From positions 1,862,616,988 to 1,862,680,987 of the forward strand of contig OY728128.1 of assembly GCA_963277665.1 (NCBI GenBank): 64,000 bases of DNA. The letters are read 5' to 3'. Source of the DNA: Viscum album. Its lineage: Eukaryota; Streptophyta; Magnoliopsida; Santalales; Viscaceae. Of the stretch, positions 26,004-38,080 are shown piece by piece. Made by a program: the position numbers and the translations under genes. Positions within the stretch are counted from its first letter, which is position 1. Every line of letters begins with the position of its first letter. A model generated the notes under the pieces. It worked only from the letters and a program-made list of their open reading frames with translations, ran no database searches and had not been told where the DNA came from.

Positions 26004-29000
26004 TATATCATCGTTGGGTAAAAATTCATGGATATTAATTAACATTAGATTTATAATAGGCACATTACATAAAGACATGGCTAAGGACTGTAATAGTTTG
26101 TTGTGTTTAGAGACATGGAAAAATTATTCTAAATTGGTGAATGATATTAAATGTCTCCCACATAGATCATCCCATTTTGTACTTGTACTCAAAACATATT
26201 TTCATGGCCTAGGGGAAAGGAATCATATGAAATGGCTGATCTTAGTTGATCAGTAGGGGTAAAAAACCTTATATATAAGCATAACATGATCATAAGGGTA
26301 TGTGAACATGAGAATATCACTGAATGATCATACACAATCTTAAAAAATTCTTATTAATGAGTCATGAAATAAATAATGGTTGTTCATTATACATGAATCC
26401 TAATGTAATCAATATCATAATTCATGGAATCATAACATAATAATATGATTTAGAACTTTTTGCCGACACATAAGTGTATAAAATGATTTCCTTATTAGAT
26501 AATGAATTGTTACCATGACTATATTATTAGTATGGGTTCACTTCCTAGAGAATATTTTTATTCATGGTAAACTCACATGATATTGTTGGAAGTCATGGTT
26601 CACCCCCAAGACTATCTTAGTAGTTTTGGTTCACTCGAATGCCAATCTTCTTAGTTAAAGCTCACTTCTATTGTCATATTTGTGGATAATGATTTTTTCT
26701 TAACAGGGTTCACTAGACATTTCCCCCATTAATATCTAAAGATATATGAGTCATTAACTATTACCTTTGAGGAAAATAAGGGTCCCACCATTCATATAAT
26801 TAAATCCTATATAAGTGTCCCAAAATAGCATAAGCAAACATATTGTATCCAATAAAATGGGTATAATAAATATGTAATAATATCATAACTAGTGTAAAAG
26901 AGGCATGTTTCATAATAATTTCATCAAATCAGGTCTCAAGAAATTAAGCGGGTTTCATAAGTATATAACCCATGAATGTGAAACAAGTATCATTACCATA
27001 TAACCTGGGAAATCGAATCAATTTATCTAGACATTATTCCTTCAATAAATAAATAATTGAAGGAAATAATATCAATTGAAACTTTAGATCACTTCCCTTG
27101 GAAGGCATTAGATACTCACATATATGTCATCTTAGTTGAGGAATATTCTTAAAAAATCTTTTTTTAAATAATTCAAAAATTATCCTTTCTTATTAGAAAA
27201 ACATTTATTAAAACATAATATCATATTAAAACCATTTTCATGATAATAAACCTAAATGATATAATGTATGATTTGAAAATATTTTGATAACAGTTATTAT
27301 TGAAAACATATAAATACATATTGAAAAAAAATTGATAATCAATTTCTATGGAAACATAACTATGAAACATGAAAACATTTTAAAAACCATTTGATTTTAA
27401 AAATATTAAATAATAATTAAGATCCCTATAAAACCGTTTAAAAAATTTAATTTTAATTTTCATTAAATACTTATAATTCATTGATGAAAATATTTGGAAT
27501 CTTATTTTCATTAAAAATTAATTGATATTTTATTAACAGTTCATGAAAATCTTTTGAAAGCAATTTTAATTTAAAAATTATAAGATAAGATAGAAAAAAA
27601 TGTTTGAAATTATTTTCTCCAAAAATAATTTTAAAAATTGTAAGTAATTATTAAAAAAACTTAAATTATTTTCCTTTGAAACAAATAAAATATGTTTGAA
27701 ATCATTTTTAGAAAACACGATATTGAATACACACAATTTTAGAACTGAAGAGAGAGGGGATGCCATATTTTCTTAAAAACACATTCTTAATTATCACATA
27801 TAAAAAATAATGGAATAATTATACCAATAAATGATGATACCCTGAATAACAAGATTAGTAGAAATATCCTGGGAGTTCTTGAGATATGTATAATAATATT
27901 TATTCAATAGAAGCATAACCGTAAACAGAACGGATAAAATATGAGATTGTTTTAATAAACTCATACCACTCGGTAACATTGAATTATAATCCCCATGTAA
28001 GAAAATGAAATTACATGGAGAATAAAATATAATTAAAATATTTTGTTTTATCATATAACTTTTCAAATTAAATTATATAAATCTCATAAACGAATATAGG
28101 TTCATATTATGAAATTTGTGTTAAAGAATTTGAATTTATAAAATATTATTTTACCGATTTGGTTACATTGGAAACATAAACACCATGAAATAATTTTGAT
28201 AAAATATATATGTAATTACCGATAAATTTGTGTTTAATAATAAAAAATTAGATCCATTTTTATAAAAAACGCCATATATAAGAAATATGTGATTAACATG
28301 GATTGTGTCTTATTGAAAATAAAAGTGAGATGAGAAAACACCTACCCTATGTCTTAACTCTCACCATACTCATTCATATCTCCTGTATAATAAGAGTATG
28401 TTTAGTATAAAATCTTAATTGAACCATATCCACATATATAATATAATTTTCTACCTATTTATGTCTTTATATTACCCGTTAATTAGTAACTATTATTAAG
28501 GTTACATTGTAGGTGATAACCATATTGATTTTTGTACATGTTTTGACTTGTTATTATTCTTCCGCTAACTTATATATTATTTTAATTATTTAAATAGAGT
28601 AAAAAATATCACATATATTCATAAAATGTTTATTTATAATAATATTTGCAATATAGAGATTTGTAATTCAATACACCATTCTGTGAGATGTCAGGCCGTA
28701 TACATGCAAGATTGAAGTTTTTACTTTGTTGTCTTATTGATTGAAATAATGTAAATGAAATATTTGAATATATATATATAAATATAATTATTATTTCATA
28801 TATATCATATAGTTTTAATAAAACCATTATTAATATATTCCATGTAATTTTTGGATGAATCACATCACCATGAGAATGCAGTAGTCCCTACGTCCATAAA
28901 CGAGTATATCATATTTACACAAAATTGAATGAATGAAGAAATGTTTATAAAAAAATATTAAATAAATAATAATAAATAAATCATATATGTCATACATATC

Positions 29001-30811
29001 ATATTAAAATATATTTTCCATCATTATTTCCAACTATTAAGGGTTATAATGAGAAAAAAACAACATTGTTTCTTGAGGTGGTAGAATGTCGTACACCAAA
29101 AAGGAAAGTACATTAACCATAAGATAGATGTGTCGGTTTGTTTCGGTAATCACCATATAATTAAAAAATATCAATATATTCAGTATAATTAAATTATTAT
29201 ATAGTCATCGAATAAGAATATTTCAGGGGTTGGACAATGGAAATAATAAAATTGAGATTGTTGAAGGATGTTACCTCTTCTTTTGGTAACTCTTATTAGT
29301 ATCCAACCAAGGTATTCCATGGCAGGATTTATTCTAAAAAGTTTGATTATATAATGATGTTTGAAATTTTGGGAGCTTAATTTAAGAGATATTGGATGAT
29401 AAAATGGATTGATAGGTGTGAATATGGGGTAGGGGTGAGATACGTTGTATAGTTGATGAGGAGTCACATTCTAGTAACTTTATGATAGAGGGAATTCCAC
29501 CCATTTTATTCCGAGGTAATGTGGATCCAATAATTGTCTACATTAGAGAAAATTGAGGATATGGTCGAAATATGTTCTTCAATGGTATTGTGGAATATTT
29601 TATAGTTCATTTGGGTCCTTATGTTTAAACCGTAGTCCTTTGTTAAATAAATTTGCCTCATAGTCCTTACATTCACTAATAATTTTGAAACAAATGTATG
29701 ATGAAATTATTATAAAATATAAATTTTTTATAATCAAATAATGGAATAAATTTTTTAAAATTCCTATCATAGATAGTGGTAGAATTTAATTTAATATTAA
29801 CCACATAGGTGGGTCACAACAGCAGGTTTTAAAGTGAAAGGGTACAAAAGATTAAAATATTTTTTTATCCAATTTCAATTTGAAATTGGTTCCAATCACA
29901 TAAAATGTATTAATTAATTTATTGTTAATTTATATTAAATTTAATAAAAATTTAAAATATAATTTTACTATATAAATATATTAGTTGAAAAAATAGTTTT
30001 GATCTCAAATTTAATGTTTTCATTATTAATCAAAAAAATTTGACAGCACTAAAAAATACAAAAAAAATTACTAAAGTTAATTTTGATGTTGAGATTCAAA
30101 AAATCATGTTTCATTTTTGAAACTATTTTCGTAAAAGTTTCAACTAAAATTTAAATGGGTGTACCATTAAATGGTGATAAAATTAACTTTTAGAAAAATA
30201 CATCTTTTTTCACAAAGTTGGATTTATTTTTATCTTATAACTAAAAAATATATTGGATGTGAATAAAAAATATTAATTAAATACATAATATATAAATATT
30301 CTTTAAAATATTAATCAAAATTGTTTTGCATAATTTCTTAAAATAAAATAATTTTTTTTTCAATGAAAAATAGTTTTCTTATAAAATTAATTCATATATA
30401 TTCAAATAGCTCTTTCATTAACATATTGTAATTCATAAATAAATTATTCAATTTGTATACATTTATAAAAAAAATTCATAATTTATTTAATATTATTCAT
30501 GAATTATACTCCATGGGAAAGGTGGTAGCTATATTAATATTCCAACATTAATATTAAAATTATAATGTAGTTCGGTAAAAACGTGGCCTTCTATGTAACA
30601 CAAGAAATCAGAGGAATTCTGAATTCTGTGTAACACAAGACAAACATATTTTTGTGTGCTCCAAAAGATAATTAAACTATTTATTCTACTGAGATATTGA
30701 TATTGTGTTGAGTGAAATGCATTAAAAACATACTGCATTTACATAAAAAACTATATTCAGTATTTTGTGACTTGTAAAATATAAAAAATATTTTATTAAT
30801 TAGAAAAAATA
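26004..30811 (-). repeat. RE2 5' LTR (right copy), interrupted at its end by RE3
   Basis: It aligns with 19041-23849: AAAAGTGAGATGAG..ACC (28322), the three spaced motifs near 28683, 28871 and 29073, and GGATGTTACCTCTTCTTTTGGTAACTC (29267). Alignment with the left LTR and RE6 stops in AATTAGAAAAAATA at 30811, about 26 bp short of the expected end, exactly where the RE3 LTR begins. Confidence 0.7.
30807..30811. repeat. Presumed left target-site duplication of RE3 (AAATA)
   Basis: These are the five bases before the RE3 3' LTR. The right partner would lie beyond the window, so this is untested. Confidence 0.35.
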
Positions 30812-33611
30812 TGTCACGCCCCAAACCACAAAGCCCCGAGCTAGTGCATTATTTTATTATATTGGAATTATTATAATAAATACATTTTAAACGTAAAATT
30901 ATTTTAGAATACTTAGAAGACCACATTACACACGTGATACCATAAATAAATTTGGAAAGATTGAATATACGAAATAACACATAACAATCAAAAACTAACA
31001 ACCTCTAGGAACGCTTATTCAGTGGTCTATTCTTCATAAATATTAGAAAGGAAACAAAATAAGGGTGATCTAACATTCTCAAAAATTGTTTCATATTGTC
31101 GAAACATGAATCCATAATTACTGAATCATAATAAAAAAGACATGAATAATATAGAATGATGAATTAATGAAAACACTTTCCACCAAATAAATTGAGAATA
31201 AAAATGCATCCATTTATTTTTTTTCTGGTGAAAACCTCATTGATAGTAACACACAAATAATGATTAATCTAAATGCTTATTATTTGTATCTCATGAATCT
31301 AGATGATGAACCATTATACCATCTATACGGTTTATGTCTCTGGGTAAAAAACCATCTGATTTTTTGAAACAAACTCGATGTGTTTTCCACCAACTTCCTT
31401 GTGTTATAAGACCTATTGTCGAATTGAGGGGCCATAGTAGACCCTGTCCATTCCTTATAGTAAAAATAATTCATTATAAAAATATTTAATACTAGAACAA
31501 TATGAATTTGAAATATCTGTAATGAGATGACGATAGAGATTAATTAATCATTCCATAGTTAAAGAAACATTTCAAATAAAAACCATATGTAAAATTTTAT
31601 ACAACTTAGAAGATAGTTATATCCATGAAAATAAAATATTAATATATAATATAAATAAAATTTCAAAAAAAAAAATGATCTCAATTGGGATGTATATAAT
31701 ATATATAATATTTATTAGAAGAACAATACCAAGTAAATCACAATGAAATGGAAATTGAGACGATGTCCCCGACAACATTATAATCAATCGAGTGAATTAT
31801 CCTCATGTGAATAATTAAATACCATTAATATAGATATAATAATGACATTATATCCCTAAATAAGTTAAAAATTTACCACATACAAGATATAATTGTCGAT
31901 CAATCGAAATATCATGGAATCAAAAGTGAGATGAGTGATCCCTTACCTTATGCATGAATGTGTTCTTCGGTTGATCATACCGACCTGAATAATCAAATTT
32001 CTCTTCATTAATTAGTAATTATAGAACCAAATAAAAATTTATTTATTTAGTATAATCTTTTTAGGTTTATTCATAGACTTTTCTAAAGGTTTAAGAAGTT
32101 CAAATTTATTGTTTTGGAAGAATTTTCTTCCTTGGATTTCAATATTGGTCTGCTTGTATATGAGTATAGAATTTCTTGTAAAATGGAAATTTAAATCTAG
32201 AAATTATGTTACAAGTTATTAATGATCATACAGATGGTTAAATTATCATATAATCCTTTGGTTATTTTAGGTTATGATGAATCATTATATAAACAAATTT
32301 AGGATAAACTCTTAGATTATTTTGGTGATTTTTTATTACAATGAACACATTTTGTTTTATAATTAAATACCATGAAAAAAATGATTAAAGAAAAATAAAT
32401 AGAATAACTTACATAAATAATGATTTTGATCATATATAAATATTTTATAATAAATATAATTGAATATTGTAATATAAATTGGAAGATTTTCTTCCTTGAT
32501 TGTGATAAATTAATACATCTCAGACAGTGTTATTATTTTTAGTATAAGAGGAGGAAAAGAGAGATGATGACGAAATATTACATTATCATAATATAATACC
32601 CTTTCATTTAAGGTACATTAAATATCATATGATTTGAATGAGGGGATGTTAGGGGATATGGACAGTAGAATTGATCTTTTAAAAGAAGTTGAAATGAAAA
32701 GGAGGATAGGTTCAGCTCTTGAGTACAACTCATTTAGAATCCTTTTAACGTATTTTTCAATGTCCTTTTGGTGAGACAAATATGTCATTAATGTGGGGGG
32801 ATTTCATCATAGGTGTATTTGGTAGAGCATAGTAACATCTCAAATCATGTGTGGTGTGATAGTAAGTGGGGCTTGGGGGTGGTTTATATAGTAGAGGGGA
32901 GGGAGGTTTTATTGATATTTTAATCATTACATTATCATTTTTCCATAAAAATAGAAATACTAATGACTAAATGACCAAAAATAGTTATATGTTCATGTGA
33001 TTTTGATCTAATGGTTTCTTACATCATCCATGATATATGGAATAGTGTATTTATCACATAATATATTTATATCGTAATTAACATATTTTACTATTCACCA
33101 AAATTTCAAGTATTTCCAAAAAAATCCAAAAAATTCACCGAAACCATATTTTAACGTGTAGAATACAAAAAAAAGAACACCATTTCTCTAAAATGTTCTT
33201 CCAAATATCTGAATTTTATATTTTATTTAAATTAATCATCTAATTGAAACATATAAACACGTATATAATCATGTTCGTATTTATGGTGCCTAACATTTTT
33301 TATAATTTGGTGGGTATGGTTACAATTCATAAGGATCATATTGCAATTCATAAGGTTATGTTACTATTCACTATAATTTTTTTTGATTCTATTAGACTCC
33401 ATATATCACCCTGATTATAACCGGGTATGTTCGTTCTTCAAAATTCAAAACACAGAAGTGAAAACTTTATATTCAATGGATATGATATTGCTATATCCTA
33501 TAACTAACTATGTTTTGTGTCACATAGACTCATTTAATCATGAATTATAGGATACTTGATGAATTAACGGTATTTAAGAGAAACATACCACAAAATTATT
33601 GGGATATTATA
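30812..33611 (-). repeat. RE3 3' LTR
   Basis: The left edge TGTCACGCCCCAAACC is the complement of an LTR end in ...GGGGCGTGACA. The right edge on the minus strand reads TATAATATCCCAATAATTTTG and follows a relic of the typical end of plant gypsy pol (minus strand ATTGAGGATGAAATTTC, N-F-E-D-E-I like) and a purine-rich tract. The LTR is about 2.8 kb. It shares with the RE2/RE6 LTRs a stretch like AAAGTGAGATGAGTGATCCCTTACC (31924) and a similar U3 start, so the families are related. Its 5' partner is not in this window. Confidence 0.62.
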
Positions 33612-34946
33612 TCTTTTACTCCATTAGAAATTTCATCCTCAATTTTTTTCACATATAAATCCCTTTAAAGAGATATCGGTGGTTGATATTCATAAAATCA
33701 TATTGTATTTTTGTTTACTCCTCCATTATATGGTTTTTCTAGAGAACCATTACTGGATGAATAATCTAATTTCTCAAAATGTTCTCTCTAGTGTCAATAA
33801 TATCGAATGTCTCTTCACTGTAAGACAATTCAGGTTCAAACTCTATTTCATAATAGGTGAGTACATGTGTTGGGATTGGTATATATTTCTTTAAAAATGA
33901 CACATGGAACACATTATTCAATTTTGAGAGACTTGGTGGCATTGATAAATATTATTTTACAGCTCTAATTCATTAAAAAATTTCGAATAGTTAGATGTAC
34001 CTATTGTTTAGTTTCCCTTTCTTATAGAACTATATGACACCCTTCCATAGAGAAACTTTTATAAATACTTGATTTACAAATTGAAATTACAAATTCTTTC
34101 TCATGTTGTCATCATAACTTTTTTTCCTACTTTGGGATGCCTTAATATGGGCCAGAAAATTCATTCAATTTGATGTTTTCTATTTAATTATTTTTGGGCA
34201 TATAAGTTTCCTCTCACTAAATTCATCCCGAAAATATGGATTTTAAAACCTCCTAATTATTAATTCTTTATATACTCCATTTTAATGCTATAATGGAAAC
34301 AATTATTGTAGGAAAATACCAAAAAAGTAAGTTATTGGTCCCATATACCTTGAAAGTCAAGAGATCATTATCTAAACTTGTCTTCCAATGTTTTAATAGT
34401 CCTTTTAGACAGTCCATCATTTTGGGGGTGATAAGCCATACTCATATGAAGCTCACTATACAAATCTATTTGGATAATATTCTTGACTTTTGATATAAAT
34501 CTCGGATCTCAATAAAATACTATTGATAGAGTTCCACCATTATATCTTACAACATCATTAATATAGTTTTTCTAGGAGCTGAAGTAGAAAATCCCCTCTT
34601 ATATCAAGGAAATGTTCTAATTTAGTATGATGATCCACCATTACATATATTTCATCATTCCATATAGGTTCCCATGTTATTCCTATGTCAAATTAGATAA
34701 TAATTTAATCCCACTTCGACATAGAAATTGGTAGAGGTTTCATTACCCCTCTAGGATGTAATATTTTAGCTTTCACTTTATGATAAACCAGACACACTCA
34801 CAAAAAGATTGAAAACTCTCACATGATGTTATCCCAAAAAAAATGATCCTTTAGATCCAAATACATCTTGTTTATATTAGGGTTTATAGAGAAATTCTAG
34901 CTATAATAATCTTCTGATAATTCCCTTCTATGATCAAATACTAATG
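33612..34946 (-). pseudogene. RE3 pol, 3' part: integrase core and C-terminal domain (degenerate)
   Basis: Minus-strand translation gives segments of a Ty3/gypsy integrase in order from 34946 downward. First come the end of the HHCC domain and the start of the core. Next is a relic of S-D-R-D-P-R-F near 34505, then ELHMSMAYHPQ, N-D-G and ERT-like residues (about 34385-34450). Near 34080-33850 lie the C-terminal G-P-Y/F-type segments KGKLN and NNVFHVSFLKKY. Several stops and frameshifts make it dead. The 5' part of the same pol continues at 54017 after removal of RE4. The end of pol reads into the purine tract beside the 3' LTR. Confidence 0.75.
34942..34946. repeat. Target-site duplication of RE4, left copy (TAATG)
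   Basis: The bases are TAATG here and TGATG at 54017-54021, one mismatch. Both directly abut the LTR termini. Confidence 0.7.
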
Positions 34947-35354
34947 TGTAAGATCCTGTGTTTTGAACCGGGTTAAAATTAGGATTGTTTCTGAAATTAA
35001 TTTTCTTTTTATCAAGGGGTCGTTCTTTTTAAACTGAGCTTCGGAATTTTATTTTGAGTGTTGGAGCACCTAAAGATGTCTTTTTTGAACCTTGATAGAA
35101 GTTTTGAGGTAAAGGGGAAGTCGCACGGGCGGTGTATGGTTTGTCTAACCATGCAAAAAAACTGTGTGTGGTTGAATTTTTCTAGTATTAGCTTCTAAAT
35201 GGTTGGTGCACAGTTAGGAGAGACTATGCGATGAGGCCATGTGAGAGGGGTGGCCGAGTCAGTAGCTAATAAATGGTTTTTCAAACCATGCGAACCAACC
35301 GTGCGAGCACTTAAATGAGATCCTTAAATTTTGGATCTCATTAATTTTTTCCAT

Positions 35355-35363
35355 TATATAGAT
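35355..35363 (+). promoter_or_regulatory. Candidate TATA box of the RE4 LTR
   Basis: TTATATAGA follows a TTTTTTCCA stretch about 410 bp into the LTR. The right LTR has CATCAGATGG here, so the box is destroyed in that copy. Confidence 0.35.
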
Positions 35364-36624
35364 CATTTGTCCTATTAAGAGGCCATAAATTGGGATTAAT
35401 CTTCCTTGATGGTAGGAGAACCTCACCCAAACATTTTGGAGGTGATTCGATATCTTCTCTTCACGATTCGAAGCAGGTTTCTTAAGGTAGGTATGTGTTC
35501 TTCTTCATTATCGTTCAATTTCTTAGATCTACATAGATATTCATATATTTTTCTCACAATTTCTTAGATCTACGCCTGTTATGGGTTTTTCTAAGTGTGT
35601 CGATTCCACGTTTGATTAGTTTTGGTCTTGGTCATTAGAGGAGAAGTGATCTAAGGAGGGTTCTTCAAGAATCAACATGTTTCTCTTGAGTGTTCTTCAT
35701 TCGTTGTGGTTTTCTTCAAAACCCCGAGGTTGGGTCCCAAATTGTTGACACATTATTTAAGAATTATATATTCATTAAATAAATTTAGAATGTAAATTCC
35801 CTTGATTTTAATATGTCGATGAATGACACTTTTGATGTTATTGATTAGTTCCTCCCACATGAGATAAGAGAGGACTTGAACTTGTGTCGAGTTTAAGTAT
35901 GTTTGGCTATCTTGGTTAAAGTGATATGATTAAACAGTTAAATGATTGTAATGGGGAGATTGAGTATAAGGATAATTAATTATAAAGTTACTTATCAAGT
36001 CATGCGTTAGAATGAGTTTGTGGACTTTACTGGTTATTGTGAATATTGAATATTTTACATGATTTGGAGATAATTTGGAAAATGGTAATAATTAATTGAT
36101 GGATTAATTATTACATGTTAAATGGTAATGGGTTGACTAATTTATGATTATTAAAATAGCTATGATTTAATTAATTAGTGGTTAGATTAATTATTTTTAA
36201 ACATTAAGTTAATATTGTGTATTGATTGTTTGTTTTGATTGTTGTCCATGAGTACCTTTTTATGCGTATTAGTTTTCCATGCCTTAAGTTTTCATGGATG
36301 GAGTTATTTATAGATATTATATTTTGTGTGAGATGGTCAATAAAAATCATGGCATTATTCAGCATTTTTTGAGATGATTATGGTGTGCTTGTAGACTGTT
36401 AAATTCTGGGAAGAACCATTGTTTGAATGGACGAGTTCGAACTTGTTAAAGAATATTGATAACTAAGTGCTGAGTTAATTATTTAGTTGGATTGCTAAGA
36501 ATAATTTATTATTAATTAATTATTAATTAATGATATGTTGTTTGGTTAATTATTGGTTGTCTTATCTGAAGAGTGATTTGTGATAATAATTAATTTTTGA
36601 ATTAATTAACAGATTGGTTTTGTG

Positions 36625-36965
36625 GTGTTAGACATGGTATATTACACCAATGATAAATATATATGTTGGATTTATGAATGGGTTGTGAGAAAGGGACTGA
36701 TTCACCAAATACTCACATGGTGTTACACATGATGTTCTACACCAATGATAGATGTATGTTTAAGATTGATAAATGGGTTGTGAGAGACTGACTGATTCTC
36801 TAAATACTCACGGGGTGCTAGAAATGGTGTTCTACACCCATCATGCAAGCAAATATTCTTTTACGGGACATGGAATGATGCTCCAAATACCCATGGGGTT
36901 TGGGACATGGACTGATGCTCTGAATACTCATGAGTGTTCTTAACATGATGTTCTACACCCATTAA
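36625..36965 (+). repeat. Four spaced sub-repeats (TGTTCTACACC) in the RE4 5' LTR
   Basis: Units of about 100-115 bp contain a GGTGTTAGACATG-like word, then TGTTCTACACC and, further on, ACTGATGCTC..AATACTCA. The TGTTCTACACC core (TATATTACACC in the first unit) occurs at about 36639, 36733, 36830 and 36949. The right LTR shows the same series at 52585-52925. Confidence 0.65.
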
Positions 36966-38067
36966 TTATCATTGGAATGTGGGTCCAATTGTTCATGCAT
37001 GAAACGAGTCAATGGTCAATGAAGGATGTTGTGAAATAATGATTTTTGTTTTGATTATGAGAAAAGGCTCAGACATATTAATGAATTGGGTGAATCAATG
37101 TTTTTGGACGGACCCCGAAACGAATCTCTATTTTATTGGACAGTATTAGACATAATATATGAATGATTTAATTAAATAGCTTATGAGGTGCTATCCAAGC
37201 CAAAGCACAAGCCTGGATTTGGTCTTTAATTTGATTTTTTAGATTGTCTTTAGAGATATCTTTGGTGAGTGAATTATACGAGAGATTTCGGGTGTAGTCC
37301 AAATCTCAAGACTTTCATAATAAGATTTGAGTAATTGGTAAATGGAAAAGGATAATGTAATGATTGTTGAGTATGCCTGGAAAATGAATACTGGAGGTTC
37401 TGACACCAACTGAGGGTTGAAGTAGGTAATTGATTATATAGTTACTTTGTACTGCATACTATATTTTATGCGTGCCTTCTCGTGTTTTAAATTATTTATT
37501 AAATTTCTAGATTTGGGGTAGACACCGGTGGTCCCTGACAACTGTGATTTATATCTCACTCCTTACCTGGGCAGCCATTGCACTAGGTACCTGAGTAGAT
37601 TCTATTTTGTTGCAGGACTATCCTATTTTCATTTACATGGGAGTTAGGAGAAGAGGACTGAGTAGAGGCTCGGGTTGCTTGAGGATATCTCCCTTGGGGC
37701 TTTGAGGCATTATTTATTTTTTATGCATTGGAATGTAAAGCATGAAATATTATTCACTACTTTCTACTTTTGTATCATTAGCATGACATGCATGCATCTA
37801 TTGTATAATTTGGTGTTGGCCTTTTGTTTTGTAATAGATTTATAAAATCCTCTTTCCACTGCTATATTGTTTATTGGACCATTTCTGCTATTTATTTCCT
37901 TTTTCTATTTTTTAACACTATTATGAGGGTATAGTCTCCCCACTGACTATCCTTAGACCCTTGGTGCTAGTCAGCAGCCTCTGGCGTATAGGGAGACGCA
38001 CTTGAGGTCATGTGGTGACTGGTCCGGCCACCGGTTCAGGGGTGACCCAGGTCGGGATGTTATAAAG

Positions 38068-38080
38068 TGGTATCATAGGT
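38068..38080 (+). other. RE4 primer-binding site (initiator tRNA-Met type)
   Basis: TGGTATCATAGGT lies three bases (AAG) after the LTR end. One base differs from the standard TGGTATCAGAGG form. RE5 has the same AAG spacer. Confidence 0.85.

Larger units (their letters stand above)
19041..30811 (-). mobile_element. RE2: non-autonomous gag-only LTR retrotransposon, - strand
   Basis: Two LTRs of nearly equal length (19041-23849 and 26004-30811) flank an interior of only 2.15 kb. Orientation is set by a polypurine tract next to the left LTR and a primer-binding site next to the right LTR, both on the minus strand. The interior holds a degenerate gag with a zinc-knuckle remnant but no protease, RT, RNase H or integrase. 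RE6 has the same organisation and aligns with it in LTR and interior, so the lack of pol is probably a family trait. The right LTR is cut about 26 bp before its expected end by RE3, so the right target-site duplication is not in this window. Confidence 0.78.
34947..38064 (+). repeat. RE4 5' LTR
   Basis: It matches 50892-54016 along its full length with mostly point differences; similarity looks roughly 80-90% by eye. Shared stretches include ACACCTAAAGATGTC (35068), GTTTTCCAT.CCTTAAGTT (36268) and CCGGTTCAGGGGTGACCCAGG (38032). A candidate TATA box is at about 35355. Confidence 0.88.
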
